A stretch of 64,000 nucleotides of DNA, taken from NCBI RefSeq assembly GCF_006376675.1, contig NZ_VEWK01000014.1, positions 1 to 64,000 of the forward strand, in the 5' to 3' direction. The DNA comes from Brucella pecoris. GTDB taxonomy: Bacteria; Pseudomonadota; Alphaproteobacteria; Rhizobiales; Rhizobiaceae. The notes under the pieces were generated by a model. It saw only the letters and a list, made by a program, of their open reading frames with translations, was not told the origin of the DNA and did no database searches. Every line of letters starts with the position of its first letter. Positions within the stretch are counted from its first letter, which is position 1. The position numbers and the translations under genes were made by a program. Shown piece after piece: positions 1-9,631 of this stretch.

Positions 1-129
1 GTGGCGCCATATAGACCCCATCATTCCAAACTGTCAACGCAGTTTCGAAAAAATTCAGGAATTTTCTTTCCACAGACCAACAAACAAAAAGAGCCGCTCT
101 AAAACAGCCCCTTGGAAAACACGTTTAGT

Positions 130-813
130 TTAATCGGGTTCGTATTCGCGTATGCCGTCGTCCTTGGCAAACAATACGCATGGTCCGTGAGAACCTCGCG
201 GATCATATGCATATCCTTTGGATGCGAGCGCGTGTGTCATGTCGCGAATTCCAGCCAAGCCATAAAGATGATCGTGCAGTTCAAGGAAGATGCGTTCCAC
301 ACCTGGCAAATCGGCACTCTGGAGCAGATCGCGCTCAGCGCCTTCAATATCCATGACGAGGACATTGATACCGTGGCGAACAATAAATTCGTCAATATTG
401 ATCGAGGATAACTCGATAGCGTGCTCATACGGCCCCTGCTTCTCATCCATGGATGACATCCAGAGGTCACGCCGCACATAGAAGCGGAAGGAGCTAGGCT
501 CCCCCGCCGTTAAGATACCTTGCGAAAGCACAACATTATTGAGGCCGTTAGCGTCGATGACGCGTCGAGCGAGTGTCGCCGTAGTTGGATTCGCCTCAAA
601 GGCCCAAACCGACACGTCGGAAATCTTTGCGATAATGGATGTGATGATCCCGATACCCGAACCCAGTTCCAGCACGCGGTCGCCCGGCTTCACCGCCTTG
701 AAAATGGACCTCGCTTCCTTGGCCTCGTAGCTCCCGCTCGTCAAAGCCTGCCATATAACAGGTGACACTTCGTCGGATGCGATCGGTACGTTAATCCCAT
801 GTACTTTCAGCAA
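130..813 (-). CDS. FkbM-family SAM-dependent methyltransferase
   Basis: A 227-residue class I methyltransferase-fold protein. The SAM-binding glycine motif VLELGSGIG lies at about residues 47-55, an acidic FEANP strand end at 72-76, and the FkbM-type signature VMDIEGAE at about 153-160. FkbM proteins usually O-methylate sugars or polyketides, and many bacterial homologues sit in surface-polysaccharide loci. No glycan genes lie next to it here, so its substrate is unknown. The only available start is TTG; an in-frame stop lies about ten codons upstream. AGGA lies close to the TTG, so initiation may be weak or use another rare codon. It is transcribed alone, 163 bp downstream of dcpA. Family is fairly sure, substrate not. 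Confidence 0.8.
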   Translation of the reverse strand: MLKVHGINVPIASDEVSPVIWQALTSGSYEAKEARSIFKAVKPGDRVLELGSGIGIITSIIAKISDVSVWAFEANPTTATLARRVIDANGLNNVVLSQGILTAGEPSSFRFYVRRDLWMSSMDEKQGPYEHAIELSSINIDEFIVRHGINVLVMDIEGAERDLLQSADLPGVERIFLELHDHLYGLAGIRDMTHALASKGYAYDPRGSHGPCVLFAKDDGIREYEPD

Positions 814-976
814 TTCCTGCGCCCCAATTCCCCAGCATTAAAGTATTATATTCAAACGTCGGAACAGAGGATGTTCCGACTTATTCAACACATCGAAACG
901 TAACTTTGCGATGCGACCAGTATGTGAACATAAACTGATTTGTGCAGCTTATGCCAGTTATCACGGCATGACACCG

Positions 977-2953
977 TCAGCGATCTGAACCCTGGCCAAC
1001 TGCCTTCACCGCCTGTCCACTGCGATCATGTAGATGTTTGAGTTTTGAAGCAGGCATCGGCTTACCTATAAGATAGCCCTGCACCTGGTCGCATCCCAAT
1101 CGTTTAAGACATTCGAACTGCTCCTCGGTCTCAATGCCTTCTGCGATTGTTACCATTCTGAGGCTGCGCCCCACCCCCGTTACGAGTTCGACAATCGCAA
1201 GAGCATCCGGCCGCGTTGTCACATCGCGCACGAAGGACCGATCAATCTTGATCTTATCGAATGGAAATCCGCTAAGGCTGCCGAGCGACGAATAGCCCGT
1301 TCCGAAATCGTCCATCGCAATCTGGATACCCAATGCCTTCAATTGGCGTAGTGTGCTCAAGGTCTGTTCGTTTTTGTCCAGCAAAACCGATTCTGTAATC
1401 TCGAGTTCCAACCGCTCCGCATGAAGTCCGCTTTGCTCAAGCGCATCAACTACGCTCTGAATAAGGTTCAGGCTGCGAAACTGGACAGGAGAGAGATTGA
1501 CCGCAATCTTGAGCGGCCTGTTCCAATGGGCGGCTTCCTGGCAAGCCGTCGCGAGCACCCAGTCTCCAAGAGCATGAATGAAGCCGATCTTTTCGGCAAC
1601 CGGAATAAATTCAACAGGTGAAACAGAACCGCGGACAGGATGAGTCCAACGGAGCAGCGCCTCATAACCACATATTTCACGTGTTATGGTGCAAGCCTGC
1701 GGCTGGTAATAGACCTCCATTTCGCCATTCTCCAATGCTTTCTGAAGATCAGCTTCGAATGACTTCTTTTCCCGCAAGCGCGTCTGCATCTGCGATTTGA
1801 ACACACTTGCATGACCGGGCCCGAGTGCCTTTGCTTCATAGAGCGCGAGATCAGCATGTTTGAAAAGCTCTTCTGTGTCCGGTTCACCCTGGGAAATTGC
1901 AACGCCGACACAGGTTCCGATTTTTATTTCCAGTTCGCCAACATGATAAGGCTGGCTGATCGCGTCCATTAGACGATCCGACAGCTCCAGAGCTTCTTCT
2001 TCCCGCAGCCCTGTTGAAAGCAGGGCAAACTCGTCTCCGCCCAGCCGGCATACCATGTCACCACGTTCGCCGAGCTTGGTGAGACGCCGCGCAACTGCCT
2101 GCAATAGCGCATCACCGACATCATGCCCAAGTGTATCATTGACGTCCTTGAAGCCGTCGAGATCTAGAAGAAGAATAATAGCTGACTGGCTTCCGGCCTG
2201 CGCGGCCTGTAGCCTTTTCTCCAAATCCTGCCGGAACAGAACGCGATTTGGTAATCCTGTCAGAGCGTCGTGATGCGCATCGTGCTCAAGCCGAAAATTC
2301 TGCGACTGCAGTTCACCTGTCGCCTGCCGGAGATCGCTCGTCAGGCGCTGCATGCTACCGTGGGCCCGATCAAGAAGCTTATTGTGACGAAGTAGGAGAA
2401 TAACCAGCACGACGCCGCAAAGAATAAGGCCCGCCGCCAATCCGGTGTAGATGAGATGTAGTTGGCGAACTTCAGCCTGCGCGACATCGATAAGCCCAAC
2501 GTCATATTCAACTGCGGATGATGCGAGCGCTGTCATTGGCCCGTCAAGTGTGCTCATCAATTGCAGAAGGGTTTTGATTCCCTCCGCGTCGAGCTTATCC
2601 AGTTGGACATCAAGTGTCTGCAGAACGTCGCTCAGCTTCAAAAACAGATTGCGCCGCTGTGGATCATCTTGAATGAAGGAACGCAGATTACCCTGCTGTA
2701 GCAACTCCAGCCGACCGAGCATAATGTCCAGACGAAGGCGTACTTCGTCATGTGTGTCCTCGTTCAAATTCAGGGCATAGCCAGCCAGAACATGCTCAAG
2801 CCGCATATATTCCGACACCGTCTGCCCAACAGCCCAGGAGTCATTGTAACGGGAGAATTTCTGAAGCGCTGTCTGTCGTTCGGCAATGACATAGGCGATG
2901 TAGGCCGTTGCCACCACGAAACAACAGATAATAACGCCTAGAATTCGTCTCAC
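977..2953 (-). CDS. dcpA: Membrane GGDEF-EAL protein, DcpA-like dual diguanylate cyclase/phosphodiesterase
   Basis: A 658-residue inner-membrane c-di-GMP enzyme. It has an N-terminal transmembrane helix (about 4-24), a helical periplasmic sensor region (25-165), a second transmembrane helix (about 168-188), a GGDEF domain with intact GGDEF at 305-309, and an EAL domain with EALLRW from 432 plus ELEITES and DDFGTGYSSL motifs. Both catalytic signatures look complete, so either synthesis or hydrolysis is possible. Translation starts at GTG with GAGG five bases upstream. It begins 9 bp after a gene for a periplasmic SUOX-fold protein, the order seen in the pterin-responsive pruR-dcpA operon of Agrobacterium tumefaciens, where PruR switches DcpA between its two activities. 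The symbol is assigned by this architecture and context, not by alignment. Confidence 0.82.
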   Translation of the reverse strand: MRRILGVIICCFVVATAYIAYVIAERQTALQKFSRYNDSWAVGQTVSEYMRLEHVLAGYALNLNEDTHDEVRLRLDIMLGRLELLQQGNLRSFIQDDPQRRNLFLKLSDVLQTLDVQLDKLDAEGIKTLLQLMSTLDGPMTALASSAVEYDVGLIDVAQAEVRQLHLIYTGLAAGLILCGVVLVILLLRHNKLLDRAHGSMQRLTSDLRQATGELQSQNFRLEHDAHHDALTGLPNRVLFRQDLEKRLQAAQAGSQSAIILLLDLDGFKDVNDTLGHDVGDALLQAVARRLTKLGERGDMVCRLGGDEFALLSTGLREEEALELSDRLMDAISQPYHVGELEIKIGTCVGVAISQGEPDTEELFKHADLALYEAKALGPGHASVFKSQMQTRLREKKSFEADLQKALENGEMEVYYQPQACTITREICGYEALLRWTHPVRGSVSPVEFIPVAEKIGFIHALGDWVLATACQEAAHWNRPLKIAVNLSPVQFRSLNLIQSVVDALEQSGLHAERLELEITESVLLDKNEQTLSTLRQLKALGIQIAMDDFGTGYSSLGSLSGFPFDKIKIDRSFVRDVTTRPDALAIVELVTGVGRSLRMVTIAEGIETEEQFECLKRLGCDQVQGYLIGKPMPASKLKHLHDRSGQAVKAVGQGSDR

Positions 2954-2962
2954 ACTTTGCCT

Positions 2963-3469
2963 CTATTCAACTATCAGCTTGGCAACCTGCCACGCGGAAC
3001 GTGTGTAATAGGTCTGGCTTTGGAGCTGTGGGTCGCTGTCATATGGGTAGATTATAAACAATGGTCCTTTATCGCGAACCGCCATGTAATTGCCATCCCG
3101 CTTCATAGCAAGAATAACATTGAACTTCTTGAAGTCCTCCATCGGTAGCGAGCTGACATAGTCATTCAACGCTACCGCTGTCACTTTCGTTCCCCTGGCG
3201 CCGACGAGCGTCATAAGCTTGTCCATCGATACGCCCTCGAAACGCACGCGGCCATCGTACCATGGATTAGCCGTTTCTACGGTCACCAAACCGATAGCCT
3301 CCAGCATGTCCCGGTCGAATTGCGCCGTATCACCAACATTGGTATTGGCGATATTGCCGGATATGACCAGGATCGGCTTACCCATCGGCTTGGCCAACGG
3401 CTCCGCAGCCGCCCCGGATAGCCAGACGAAAGGCAAGAGCAGACAGAAAAAGAGTCGGATGAGTTTCAT
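2963..3469 (-). CDS. pruR: Periplasmic PruR-like pterin-binding protein (SUOX-fold, no molybdenum cysteine)
   Basis: A 168-residue exported protein with a Sec signal peptide (about 1-22, hydrophobic core then AAAEP). The mature part resembles the molybdopterin-binding fold of sulfite oxidase (VRFEGVSMDKLM, ALNDYVSSLP, MAVRDKGPLFIIYP) but is short. The mature region contains no cysteine that could ligate molybdenum, so it is unlikely to be an oxidoreductase. In A. tumefaciens such a protein, PruR, binds pterins in the periplasm and controls the adjacent DcpA. The ATG at 3469 is preferred over an in-frame start 117 bp upstream because GGAGAA sits just before it and the signal peptide follows directly. 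It is first in a two-gene operon with dcpA. The pterin role is inferred. Confidence 0.75.
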   Translation of the reverse strand: MKLIRLFFCLLLPFVWLSGAAAEPLAKPMGKPILVISGNIANTNVGDTAQFDRDMLEAIGLVTVETANPWYDGRVRFEGVSMDKLMTLVGARGTKVTAVALNDYVSSLPMEDFKKFNVILAMKRDGNYMAVRDKGPLFIIYPYDSDPQLQSQTYYTRSAWQVAKLIVE

Positions 3470-3885
3470 TGCATTTCTCCATGATAAATTAGACCAATAA
3501 AGAGAATTGCCTAAATCAACGTGAAGATCGCATGAGTTTTGTATTTTTTCATGTTCATATGCAATAAAATGAAATATCAGCAGCAAGTGTGACGCAACGT
3601 AACTTCAAATGATCGCGGCCCGCGAGTTACCCTGCTGTTTGATCGCGTTATACGATAGTAACGCTTTTACTATGCCATCGCAGATGGGTCCACCGTGAAT
3701 CCAGCACAGCAGATTTCCAGCATAAGCGCAGAACGGATTTGCGTGAAATAATATATGAAAACAATTGGATAGATCGGTTTCAACACTTCCACATCAACTG
3801 AAAGCATTTCAGTGCATCCGACAAAAAGAAAAAGGGCAACGTGAGTAACATTGCCCTTTGAAGAAATTCGACGATTATCGTCTGT
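3470..3885. other. Intergenic region between pruR-dcpA and the murein-recycling operon
   Basis: A 416-bp gap without a convincing gene. It should hold the pruR-dcpA promoter at its left side and the anmK terminator at its right. It also contains a perfect 19-bp interrupted palindrome, ATAGTAA-N5-TTACTAT, at 3655-3673. That is too AT-rich and lacks the T tract expected of a terminator, so it may be an operator or a chance structure. Confidence 0.5.
3821..3859 (-). terminator. Rho-independent terminator of the murQ-anmK operon
   Basis: A perfect 9-bp stem (AAAGGGCAA / TTGCCCTTT, 3831-3839 with 3851-3859) and an 11-base loop. On the minus strand it is followed by a T-rich tract, TTTTTCTTTTTG. 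It begins 26 bp after the anmK stop codon and closes the long minus-strand recycling operon. Confidence 0.85.
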
Positions 3886-5001
3886 TCAACCGGCCAGTTG
3901 CCCTCCGGTCATTGGCTCTGGAGCTCCGGTGGTGCTCGGAAAGCTGATCGGTAAGCCGCGCAAGACCCGCACTGCAAGGAAAGCAAAGCATTCAGCCTCT
4001 ACAGCATCGCCGCGCCAGCCAAGTGTTTCGGCAGGGACGAGTTCCACCTTCGCACGCTCAACCAACATGCGCATCATGGTCGGATTGCGACGCCCGCCAC
4101 CACTGACTGCAAGTCGTTTCGGTCGACGCGGCAGAATATCCAGGGCCTTGCCCACTGCAGAGGTCGTGAACGCAGTCAATGTCGCCGCGCCATCTTCCTC
4201 ACCAAGTCCATCGGCCATCGCCTCGGTAAAATCGAATCGATCCAGCGACTTGGGGTACGGAGCAGATAGATAGGGGTGCTTGAGCAGTTCAGCTAGCCGC
4301 ATCTCGTCTACCTTGCCCTTTGCAGCCAGCGCCCCGTCGCGGTCCATTTCGCCCAATCCATGCTTCTTCATGAAGTCATTGATCGGCGCATTGGCGGGGC
4401 CAGTGTCGAATGCCACAAGCACATCACCGCCATCCCACCACGTAATGTTACCGACACCGCCAAGATTGAGTATAGCTGTACTGCCGCTCGCATCGGCACT
4501 GCGCAACAAGGCCGCATGATACACAGCCGCGAGCGGAGCACCCTGCCCGCCTGCGCGTATGTCTGCTGTCCGGAAGTCATAGGCTACTCGGGTTCCGAGC
4601 AGCTCGCTCATCAAGCCACCATCACCAAGTTGCCGGGTGTCGCCTAGCTTGCCTGCTTGCGGCGCGCGATGCAGCACCGTTTGTCCATGGAAACCGACGA
4701 CGCCGATGTCCGCCATCGACAATCCATTTTCCTCGACCAATTCCCGCACAGCCGCGGACTGCGCGCGTGTCAGCGCTTCCTCGGCCTCGGCAAATACAGC
4801 AGGCTCTGGCCCCTCAAAATTCCAGATGCGGGCCTCGGCTTGCGCCTGTTCCAGAAGATCACGAATCCAGCGCGGATAGGGTTTCAACGCATAAGCGCCG
4901 AATTCTGCAATAGTTTCACCATCAGTTTTCAAAAGAGCAACGTCGATGTTTCCATCAAGCACGGTGCCCGTCATCAGGCCGACGGCCCATATTGGCTGCA
5001 T
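3886..5001 (-). CDS. anmK: Anhydro-N-acetylmuramic acid kinase
   Basis: A 371-residue cytosolic kinase that converts 1,6-anhydro-MurNAc, released from recycled murein, into MurNAc-6-phosphate with ATP and water. Family marks are [10 protein letters not shown] at the N-terminus (usually GLMSGTSLDG), GFHGQT at 103-108, the catalytic-Asp motif [12 protein letters not shown] near 146-157, and the phosphate-binding FDTGPAN at 198-204. Length matches the family. The start is ATG 5001 with GGAG upstream; an in-frame upward extension would overlap the preceding gene by about 100 bp and encodes unrelated residues. It is last in the murQ-transporter-hydrolase operon, 8 bp after the hydrolase, and its product is the substrate of MurQ at the other end. 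Confidence 0.95.
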   Translation of the reverse strand: MQPIWAVGLMTGTVLDGNIDVALLKTDGETIAEFGAYALKPYPRWIRDLLEQAQAEARIWNFEGPEPAVFAEAEEALTRAQSAAVRELVEENGLSMADIGVVGFHGQTVLHRAPQAGKLGDTRQLGDGGLMSELLGTRVAYDFRTADIRAGGQGAPLAAVYHAALLRSADASGSTAILNLGGVGNITWWDGGDVLVAFDTGPANAPINDFMKKHGLGEMDRDGALAAKGKVDEMRLAELLKHPYLSAPYPKSLDRFDFTEAMADGLGEEDGAATLTAFTTSAVGKALDILPRRPKRLAVSGGGRRNPTMMRMLVERAKVELVPAETLGWRGDAVEAECFAFLAVRVLRGLPISFPSTTGAPEPMTGGQLAG

Positions 5002-5009
5002 AACGTCTC

Positions 5010-6044
5010 CTATCCCAATGAAATTGCGTCGCCGACGCCCTGCCGCAGTGCAAGAATACCGCTGTCGGAATGGCGCGTCGGATGGATGCGGTTGGTGAGC
5101 AAGGTCCATGCCCTACCCGCTTCAAAATCGATCCACAAGCCGGTTCCCGTGAAACCAGTGTGGCCGATCGTGTCCGTCGAATTGAAGTTGCCGCCTGACC
5201 AGCCTTCATAAGGCCTTTCCCAGCCATGCGTACGGGTCGCGGACAATGGCTGGCGCATCAGGCTGATGGCATTTTGCGATGCGCTACTACCATCAAGCAA
5301 GCCAATTGCGAAATCGAGTATGGAAGCAGCCGTACCGAACAGACCCGCATGGCCAGCACCCTGCAATGCCGAACAATTGTCGTCGTGCACTTCTCCGCAG
5401 AGTACGCGACTGCGCCAGGTGCAATCTTCGGTGGCCGCGCTCATTTCGGCCTCCGCTGAGAAAGCAAACCCATTGCCGGGATCCATCTCGCGAATGGTCT
5501 TGCCATAAAGTCTTTCCATCGCAAAGCCGAGCAGGATGAAATTAATATCCGAATAAACCGGCGTGGATTTTCGCCATTCGCGCTGCAGAATAAAAGCGCG
5601 CAACAATACCGGATCCCGCCCATAGGTGTAGGTGGGTTCGACCGATGGAAATGGTGTCTGATGACCAAGACATTCGCGAAAGGTGACTTTGCGCTCCCAG
5701 GCGTCGTTATCATACTGCCTGAGATCTGGAAGCAAGGTGATCAATGGTGCATCGAGATCAATGTTTCCTTCCTCAGCAAGCGCCAGAATGCGGGGAGTCG
5801 TAAACATCACCTTTGTCAGCGATGCGAGGTCGAACCATGTATCCGTTGTCATCGCACGTCGGGTCGGGATGACCTGCGCATAACCGGTCGCCCGGACAGC
5901 CCGGTTCCCAGAGAGATCGACCATTCCAAACACCCCTCCCGGAATACGCCCTGAATCACACGCTTCCGTCAGCAGACTGAACGCTTTTTCAAAGCGAGCC
6001 GTAAAGGCGGTATCGACAGTGTGGCGGACATTCAGTTCTGCCAT
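5010..6044 (-). CDS. Cytosolic serine hydrolase of the class C beta-lactamase fold
   Basis: A 344-residue protein with the penicillin-binding/beta-lactamase catalytic set: SLTK (Ser75-Lys78), Tyr164 in VYSDIN (the YxN position, here Tyr-Ser-Asp), and HTGFTG near residue 295 replacing KTG. There is no signal peptide or transmembrane helix, unlike AmpC, AmpH or DD-peptidases. Family members include beta-lactamases, DD-peptidases, esterases and peptidases, so the exact reaction is open. Its place between a peptide-type importer and anmK suggests cytosolic processing of imported muropeptides, for instance cleavage of stem peptide or of an ester on MurNAc. It is followed by anmK at 8 bp and preceded by the ATPase gene at 5 bp, so the three are co-transcribed. 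Confidence 0.85.
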   Translation of the reverse strand: MAELNVRHTVDTAFTARFEKAFSLLTEACDSGRIPGGVFGMVDLSGNRAVRATGYAQVIPTRRAMTTDTWFDLASLTKVMFTTPRILALAEEGNIDLDAPLITLLPDLRQYDNDAWERKVTFRECLGHQTPFPSVEPTYTYGRDPVLLRAFILQREWRKSTPVYSDINFILLGFAMERLYGKTIREMDPGNGFAFSAEAEMSAATEDCTWRSRVLCGEVHDDNCSALQGAGHAGLFGTAASILDFAIGLLDGSSASQNAISLMRQPLSATRTHGWERPYEGWSGGNFNSTDTIGHTGFTGTGLWIDFEAGRAWTLLTNRIHPTRHSDSGILALRQGVGDAISLG

Positions 6045-6049
6045 GATGA

Positions 6050-7798
6050 CTAAGCCTCGGTCCGGGCCATGTGATCATGACCATATATCTGCCAATGAGC
6101 CGGCATCGGTTCATAACCGAGTGGGCGAACGAGCGACGGCACTTGCCGTGTGTCGAGGGTAAAATGTTCATTGCGCCGATCAATGCTTGGAACAGCAGAG
6201 ATCAGTCGCTTCGTATAGGAATGTTTCGGCGCAGAAAGAACCGATGCAGCATCGCCGATTTCCACGATCTGCCCGGCATAGACAACTGCGATGCGGTGCG
6301 CGATGCGCTCTACCACCGCCATGTCGTGCGATACGAACAGATAGGCGAGGCCGCGCTCCTTCTGGAGATCGATCAGCAGTTCCAAAACTTTGGCCTGTAC
6401 TGAAACGTCGAGCGCGGAGACAGCTTCGTCCAGCACCACCGCCGAAGGACTAAGCATCAGCGCGCGGGCGATGCAAAGCCGCTGGCGTTGCCCACCCGAG
6501 AATTCATGCGGATATCGTTCCAGACTGTTTGTGGGTAATCCCACACGGTCGAGTAGTTGCAGCATCTTCTGCCGCGTTTCCGGCCCATCGCGCCCGCCAG
6601 CAGCGACAACCGGCTCAGCAAGGATGCTGTCGATACGAAGGCGCGGGTTGAGCGATGCATAAGGATTCTGGAAAACCATCTGTACTGAAGTGAAGCTTCG
6701 GGAATCGATGGTGCCTGCTATACCGACGTCAAGCTTGCCACGTGAGGCTTTGACAAGTCCGAGGATCGCCCGCGCAGTCGTTGACTTGCCTGAACCACTT
6801 TCTCCCACAACAGCGAGTGTTTCGCCGGGAAGAAGATCGAAATCAACGCTCTCCACTGCATGAACTGCACCAAGTTTGCGGCCGAGAAAGCCACCCCTTA
6901 CGGGGAAACGAACCGTGAGCCCTTCCACAGCCAGAATTGGCTTTGCGCTGCGCTCTGCTGTGCGTGCATTATCGGTTCGCACCGCATTACCACTTTCAAA
7001 ATGCGGCACGGCCTTCAGGAGATGTTGCGTGTAAGGATGCTGCGGGCGATCGAGAACGGCACTCAACTCACCTTGTTCGACTGCTTCGCCATGCTGCATC
7101 ACCATGATTTTGTCGGCCATGCCTGCGACCAGCCCTATGTCATGGGTGATGAAAATCATCGCCATGCCGGTTTCGCGTTTCAGCTCTGCGAGCAGTGCCA
7201 TAATCTGCGCCTGTACCGTAACATCAAGCGCAGTGGTCGGTTCGTCGGCAATCATGAGACGTGGATTACAAGCAAGCGCCGTTGCAATCATCACCCGTTG
7301 CAGCATACCGCCGGAAAGCTGGTTCGGGCAGTATTTAAGACGCCGTGCAGCATCTGGAATGCGCACGCGATCAAGTGCGTCCTTGGCAGCGGAAGCCGCC
7401 TGCCTTCCGGTAAGCCCGCGGTGGAGACGGAACGATTCCTCAATCTGTGTGCCGATCGTGAGCACAGGATTGAGTGACGTCATCGGCTCTTGAAAGATCA
7501 TGCCGATTTCTGCACCACGGATTTTCGTCAACTCACCTTCGTTCGCAACAGCCAGATCAATCATGGTACCATCGGCGCGGTTCAGCTTGATCGTTCCGTC
7601 GATAATGCGACCTCCACCGAAATCCACAAGACGGTTGATCGACAAAGCGGTGACCGATTTGCCCGAACCGCTTTCACCGACAATCGCCAGCGTTTCTCCA
7701 GCGTCGAGATCGAAACTCACACCACGCACAATCTCATTCGCTTCCGGATTTCGGCCGAACCCGACACGGAGATTCGAGACGGATAGAAGTTTGTTCAT
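6050..7798 (-). CDS. Dpp/Opp-type ABC importer, fused double ATPase
   Basis: A 582-residue protein made of two complete ABC nucleotide-binding domains in tandem, equivalent to DppD and DppF joined. The first half has Walker A GESGSGKS at 41-48, signature LSGGMLQRV and Walker B LMIADEP. The second half repeats GESGSGKST, SGGQRQR and VVLDEAVSALDVS, with Glu kept after the Walker B Asp. Each half ends in the oligopeptide-importer C-terminal segment that packs on the permeases. The fused form also occurs in YejF-type systems. The gene overlaps the upstream permease gene by 4 bp (ATGA). In this operon the likely cargo is murein fragments rather than general peptides, an inference from neighbours only. 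Confidence 0.92.
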   Translation of the reverse strand: MNKLLSVSNLRVGFGRNPEANEIVRGVSFDLDAGETLAIVGESGSGKSVTALSINRLVDFGGGRIIDGTIKLNRADGTMIDLAVANEGELTKIRGAEIGMIFQEPMTSLNPVLTIGTQIEESFRLHRGLTGRQAASAAKDALDRVRIPDAARRLKYCPNQLSGGMLQRVMIATALACNPRLMIADEPTTALDVTVQAQIMALLAELKRETGMAMIFITHDIGLVAGMADKIMVMQHGEAVEQGELSAVLDRPQHPYTQHLLKAVPHFESGNAVRTDNARTAERSAKPILAVEGLTVRFPVRGGFLGRKLGAVHAVESVDFDLLPGETLAVVGESGSGKSTTARAILGLVKASRGKLDVGIAGTIDSRSFTSVQMVFQNPYASLNPRLRIDSILAEPVVAAGGRDGPETRQKMLQLLDRVGLPTNSLERYPHEFSGGQRQRLCIARALMLSPSAVVLDEAVSALDVSVQAKVLELLIDLQKERGLAYLFVSHDMAVVERIAHRIAVVYAGQIVEIGDAASVLSAPKHSYTKRLISAVPSIDRRNEHFTLDTRQVPSLVRPLGYEPMPAHWQIYGHDHMARTEA

Positions 7799-8634
7799 GC
7801 CGCGCCCCTCCGCATTCTAGGATCGAGAATGTCGCGCAGGGCGTCACCCAGAAGATTGAAGCCAAGAATACCGATCATGATCGCCAGTCCCGGAAATGCC
7901 AGCAGCCATGGCGCGGTTTCCATGAGATTGCGCGCATCTGCCAGCATGAGACCAAGCGACGAAGCGGGTGGCTGGGTGCCAAGACCGAGGAAGCTCAAAC
8001 CTGCCTCTGTCAGCAGCGACCAGGCGAGCGCCAAGGTGATCTGCACGGTCAAAGGCGCAACCAGATTAAGCAGCAGGTGGCGCGAAAGGATATAACGGTT
8101 GCTGCTGTGAAACGTACGTGCCGCATCTACGAATTCGCGCGTTTTGATCGACAATGCCGGACCGCGCACAACCCGCGTGAATATCGGCGTGTAGACAATG
8201 GCAATGGCAGCAATGCTCGTCCCGGTTCCCGGTCCGACCACGGCAATGATGAGAAGCGCAAGCAAAATTGCCGGGAATGCCAGCAGCACGTCCATCACAC
8301 GCATGACGGTGCCGTCCCACCAACGCCCGAACCAGGCTGCAGTCAATCCAAGAACAGTACCAGCAAAAGCGGCCATTCCGACTGCTGAAAAACCGACGAC
8401 GAAAGATTGTGCAATACCAGCCATCAGGCGGCTCATCACGTCACGCCCAAAGAGGTCCGTTCCCATCCAGTGGGCAGCACTTGGAGGGCGCAGCCTGTCT
8501 ATACGGTGCTGCAACAACGGGTCATGCGGCGTGAAACCAAAATAACCGAGGCAAGCTACAATCAGATAGACCAGCACAATGAGGCCGCCAATGCGGCCAC
8601 TCGGATGAGCAAGAACGGACCGCACTATCTGCAT
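7795..8634 (-). CDS. ABC importer permease, DppC-like
   Basis: A 279-residue inner-membrane permease with an N-terminal helix (about 15-35) followed by the binding-protein-dependent transport domain of about five helices. The EAA-loop region lies around TREFVDAARTFHSSNRYILSRHLL (written in parts: EFVDAART, then HLLLNLVAP). The MGTDLFGRDVMSRLM stretch near residues 57-71 is typical of the DppC/OppC branch. It partners the DppB-like protein encoded immediately upstream; the two genes share one base at 8634. It also overlaps the ATPase gene by 4 bp, so translation of the transporter parts is probably coupled. Confidence 0.92.
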   Translation of the reverse strand: MQIVRSVLAHPSGRIGGLIVLVYLIVACLGYFGFTPHDPLLQHRIDRLRPPSAAHWMGTDLFGRDVMSRLMAGIAQSFVVGFSAVGMAAFAGTVLGLTAAWFGRWWDGTVMRVMDVLLAFPAILLALLIIAVVGPGTGTSIAAIAIVYTPIFTRVVRGPALSIKTREFVDAARTFHSSNRYILSRHLLLNLVAPLTVQITLALAWSLLTEAGLSFLGLGTQPPASSLGLMLADARNLMETAPWLLAFPGLAIMIGILGFNLLGDALRDILDPRMRRGAA

Positions 8635-9593
8635 CAGTTCTCTCCCAGACGAATGCGCGGATCGAGCGTAACATAAAGGAGGTCAACCAGCAGATTAACG
8701 ATCATGAAGTTGAAGGCGATGAAGAGAATACTACCCTGCACCAGCGCATAATCGCGCTGCAAAATGGCATCAAGCACCATACGCCCCAGCCCTGGTAAAG
8801 CATAAATCTGCTCAACCAGCACAGCCCCACCCAGAAGATAACCGAATTCCACGCCGCTCAACGTCACGACCGGGATAAGTGCATTGGGCAATGCATGCCG
8901 CCAGATGACAGCGCGAGCCGAAGCGCCTTTGCTGCGGGCTGTGCGAACATAATCATCGCTGAGAACATCCAGCATTGCCGAACGTGATATGCGTGTAACC
9001 GATGCCGCAAATGCGAAGCCGAGCGTTACGGCGGGCAAGATCATCTGCAAAAAATTCTGCCACGGATTTACCCATAGCGGCGTGAATTCGCCCATGGTGG
9101 GCAATACACCGAAGCCTGCAGAAAGAATATAAATGAAGAGGAGACCGAGAACGAAGCTTGGCGTCGACTGGCCAATCATCGCAAAAATACGAACCGCAAG
9201 ATCGGACATTTTCTCGTTGCGCGTAGCCGCATAAACCCCAGCCGGGAGACCGACAATCAACGCGATAATCATCGACATCAATGCCAGTTGCAGCGTCAGC
9301 GGAAAGCGCTCCAGAATAACTGTCAGAACCGGCTTTCCGAATGTGACAGACACTCCCAGATTACCCTGCAACACGTCACCGAGCCAGCGCCAGTACTGTG
9401 TAGTCCAGCTTTGATCGATGCCGAAATATTGCGCCAGTGACTGCCGTTGTTCCGGCGTCAGCAATCCAGCCTCCGTTCCGAGCATAGCCGTGATGGAATC
9501 GCCCGGAACCATACGGATCGAAACGAAGACAAGGATCGACACCCCCAGCATGACCAGGGGAAATGTCAGCAGCCGACGTGTCAGACAATTCAT
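8634..9593 (-). CDS. ABC importer permease, DppB-like
   Basis: A 319-residue inner-membrane permease of the DppB/OppB branch. It has one helix at about 8-28, then a periplasmic segment with the family's LTPEQRQSLAQYFGIDQSW region, then five or so helices. The EAA loop is DYVRTARSKGASARAVIWRH, just ahead of the last membrane segments. It forms the translocation pore with the DppC-like subunit. It lies 82 bp downstream of the binding-protein gene, and that gap holds a strong hairpin, which fits lower expression of membrane subunits than of the binding protein. Confidence 0.92.
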   Translation of the reverse strand: MNCLTRRLLTFPLVMLGVSILVFVSIRMVPGDSITAMLGTEAGLLTPEQRQSLAQYFGIDQSWTTQYWRWLGDVLQGNLGVSVTFGKPVLTVILERFPLTLQLALMSMIIALIVGLPAGVYAATRNEKMSDLAVRIFAMIGQSTPSFVLGLLFIYILSAGFGVLPTMGEFTPLWVNPWQNFLQMILPAVTLGFAFAASVTRISRSAMLDVLSDDYVRTARSKGASARAVIWRHALPNALIPVVTLSGVEFGYLLGGAVLVEQIYALPGLGRMVLDAILQRDYALVQGSILFIAFNFMIVNLLVDLLYVTLDPRIRLGEN

Positions 9594-9631
9594 GTCAGAT
9601 TACTCATGGCCTGCCGTCAAGGAAGGCAACT

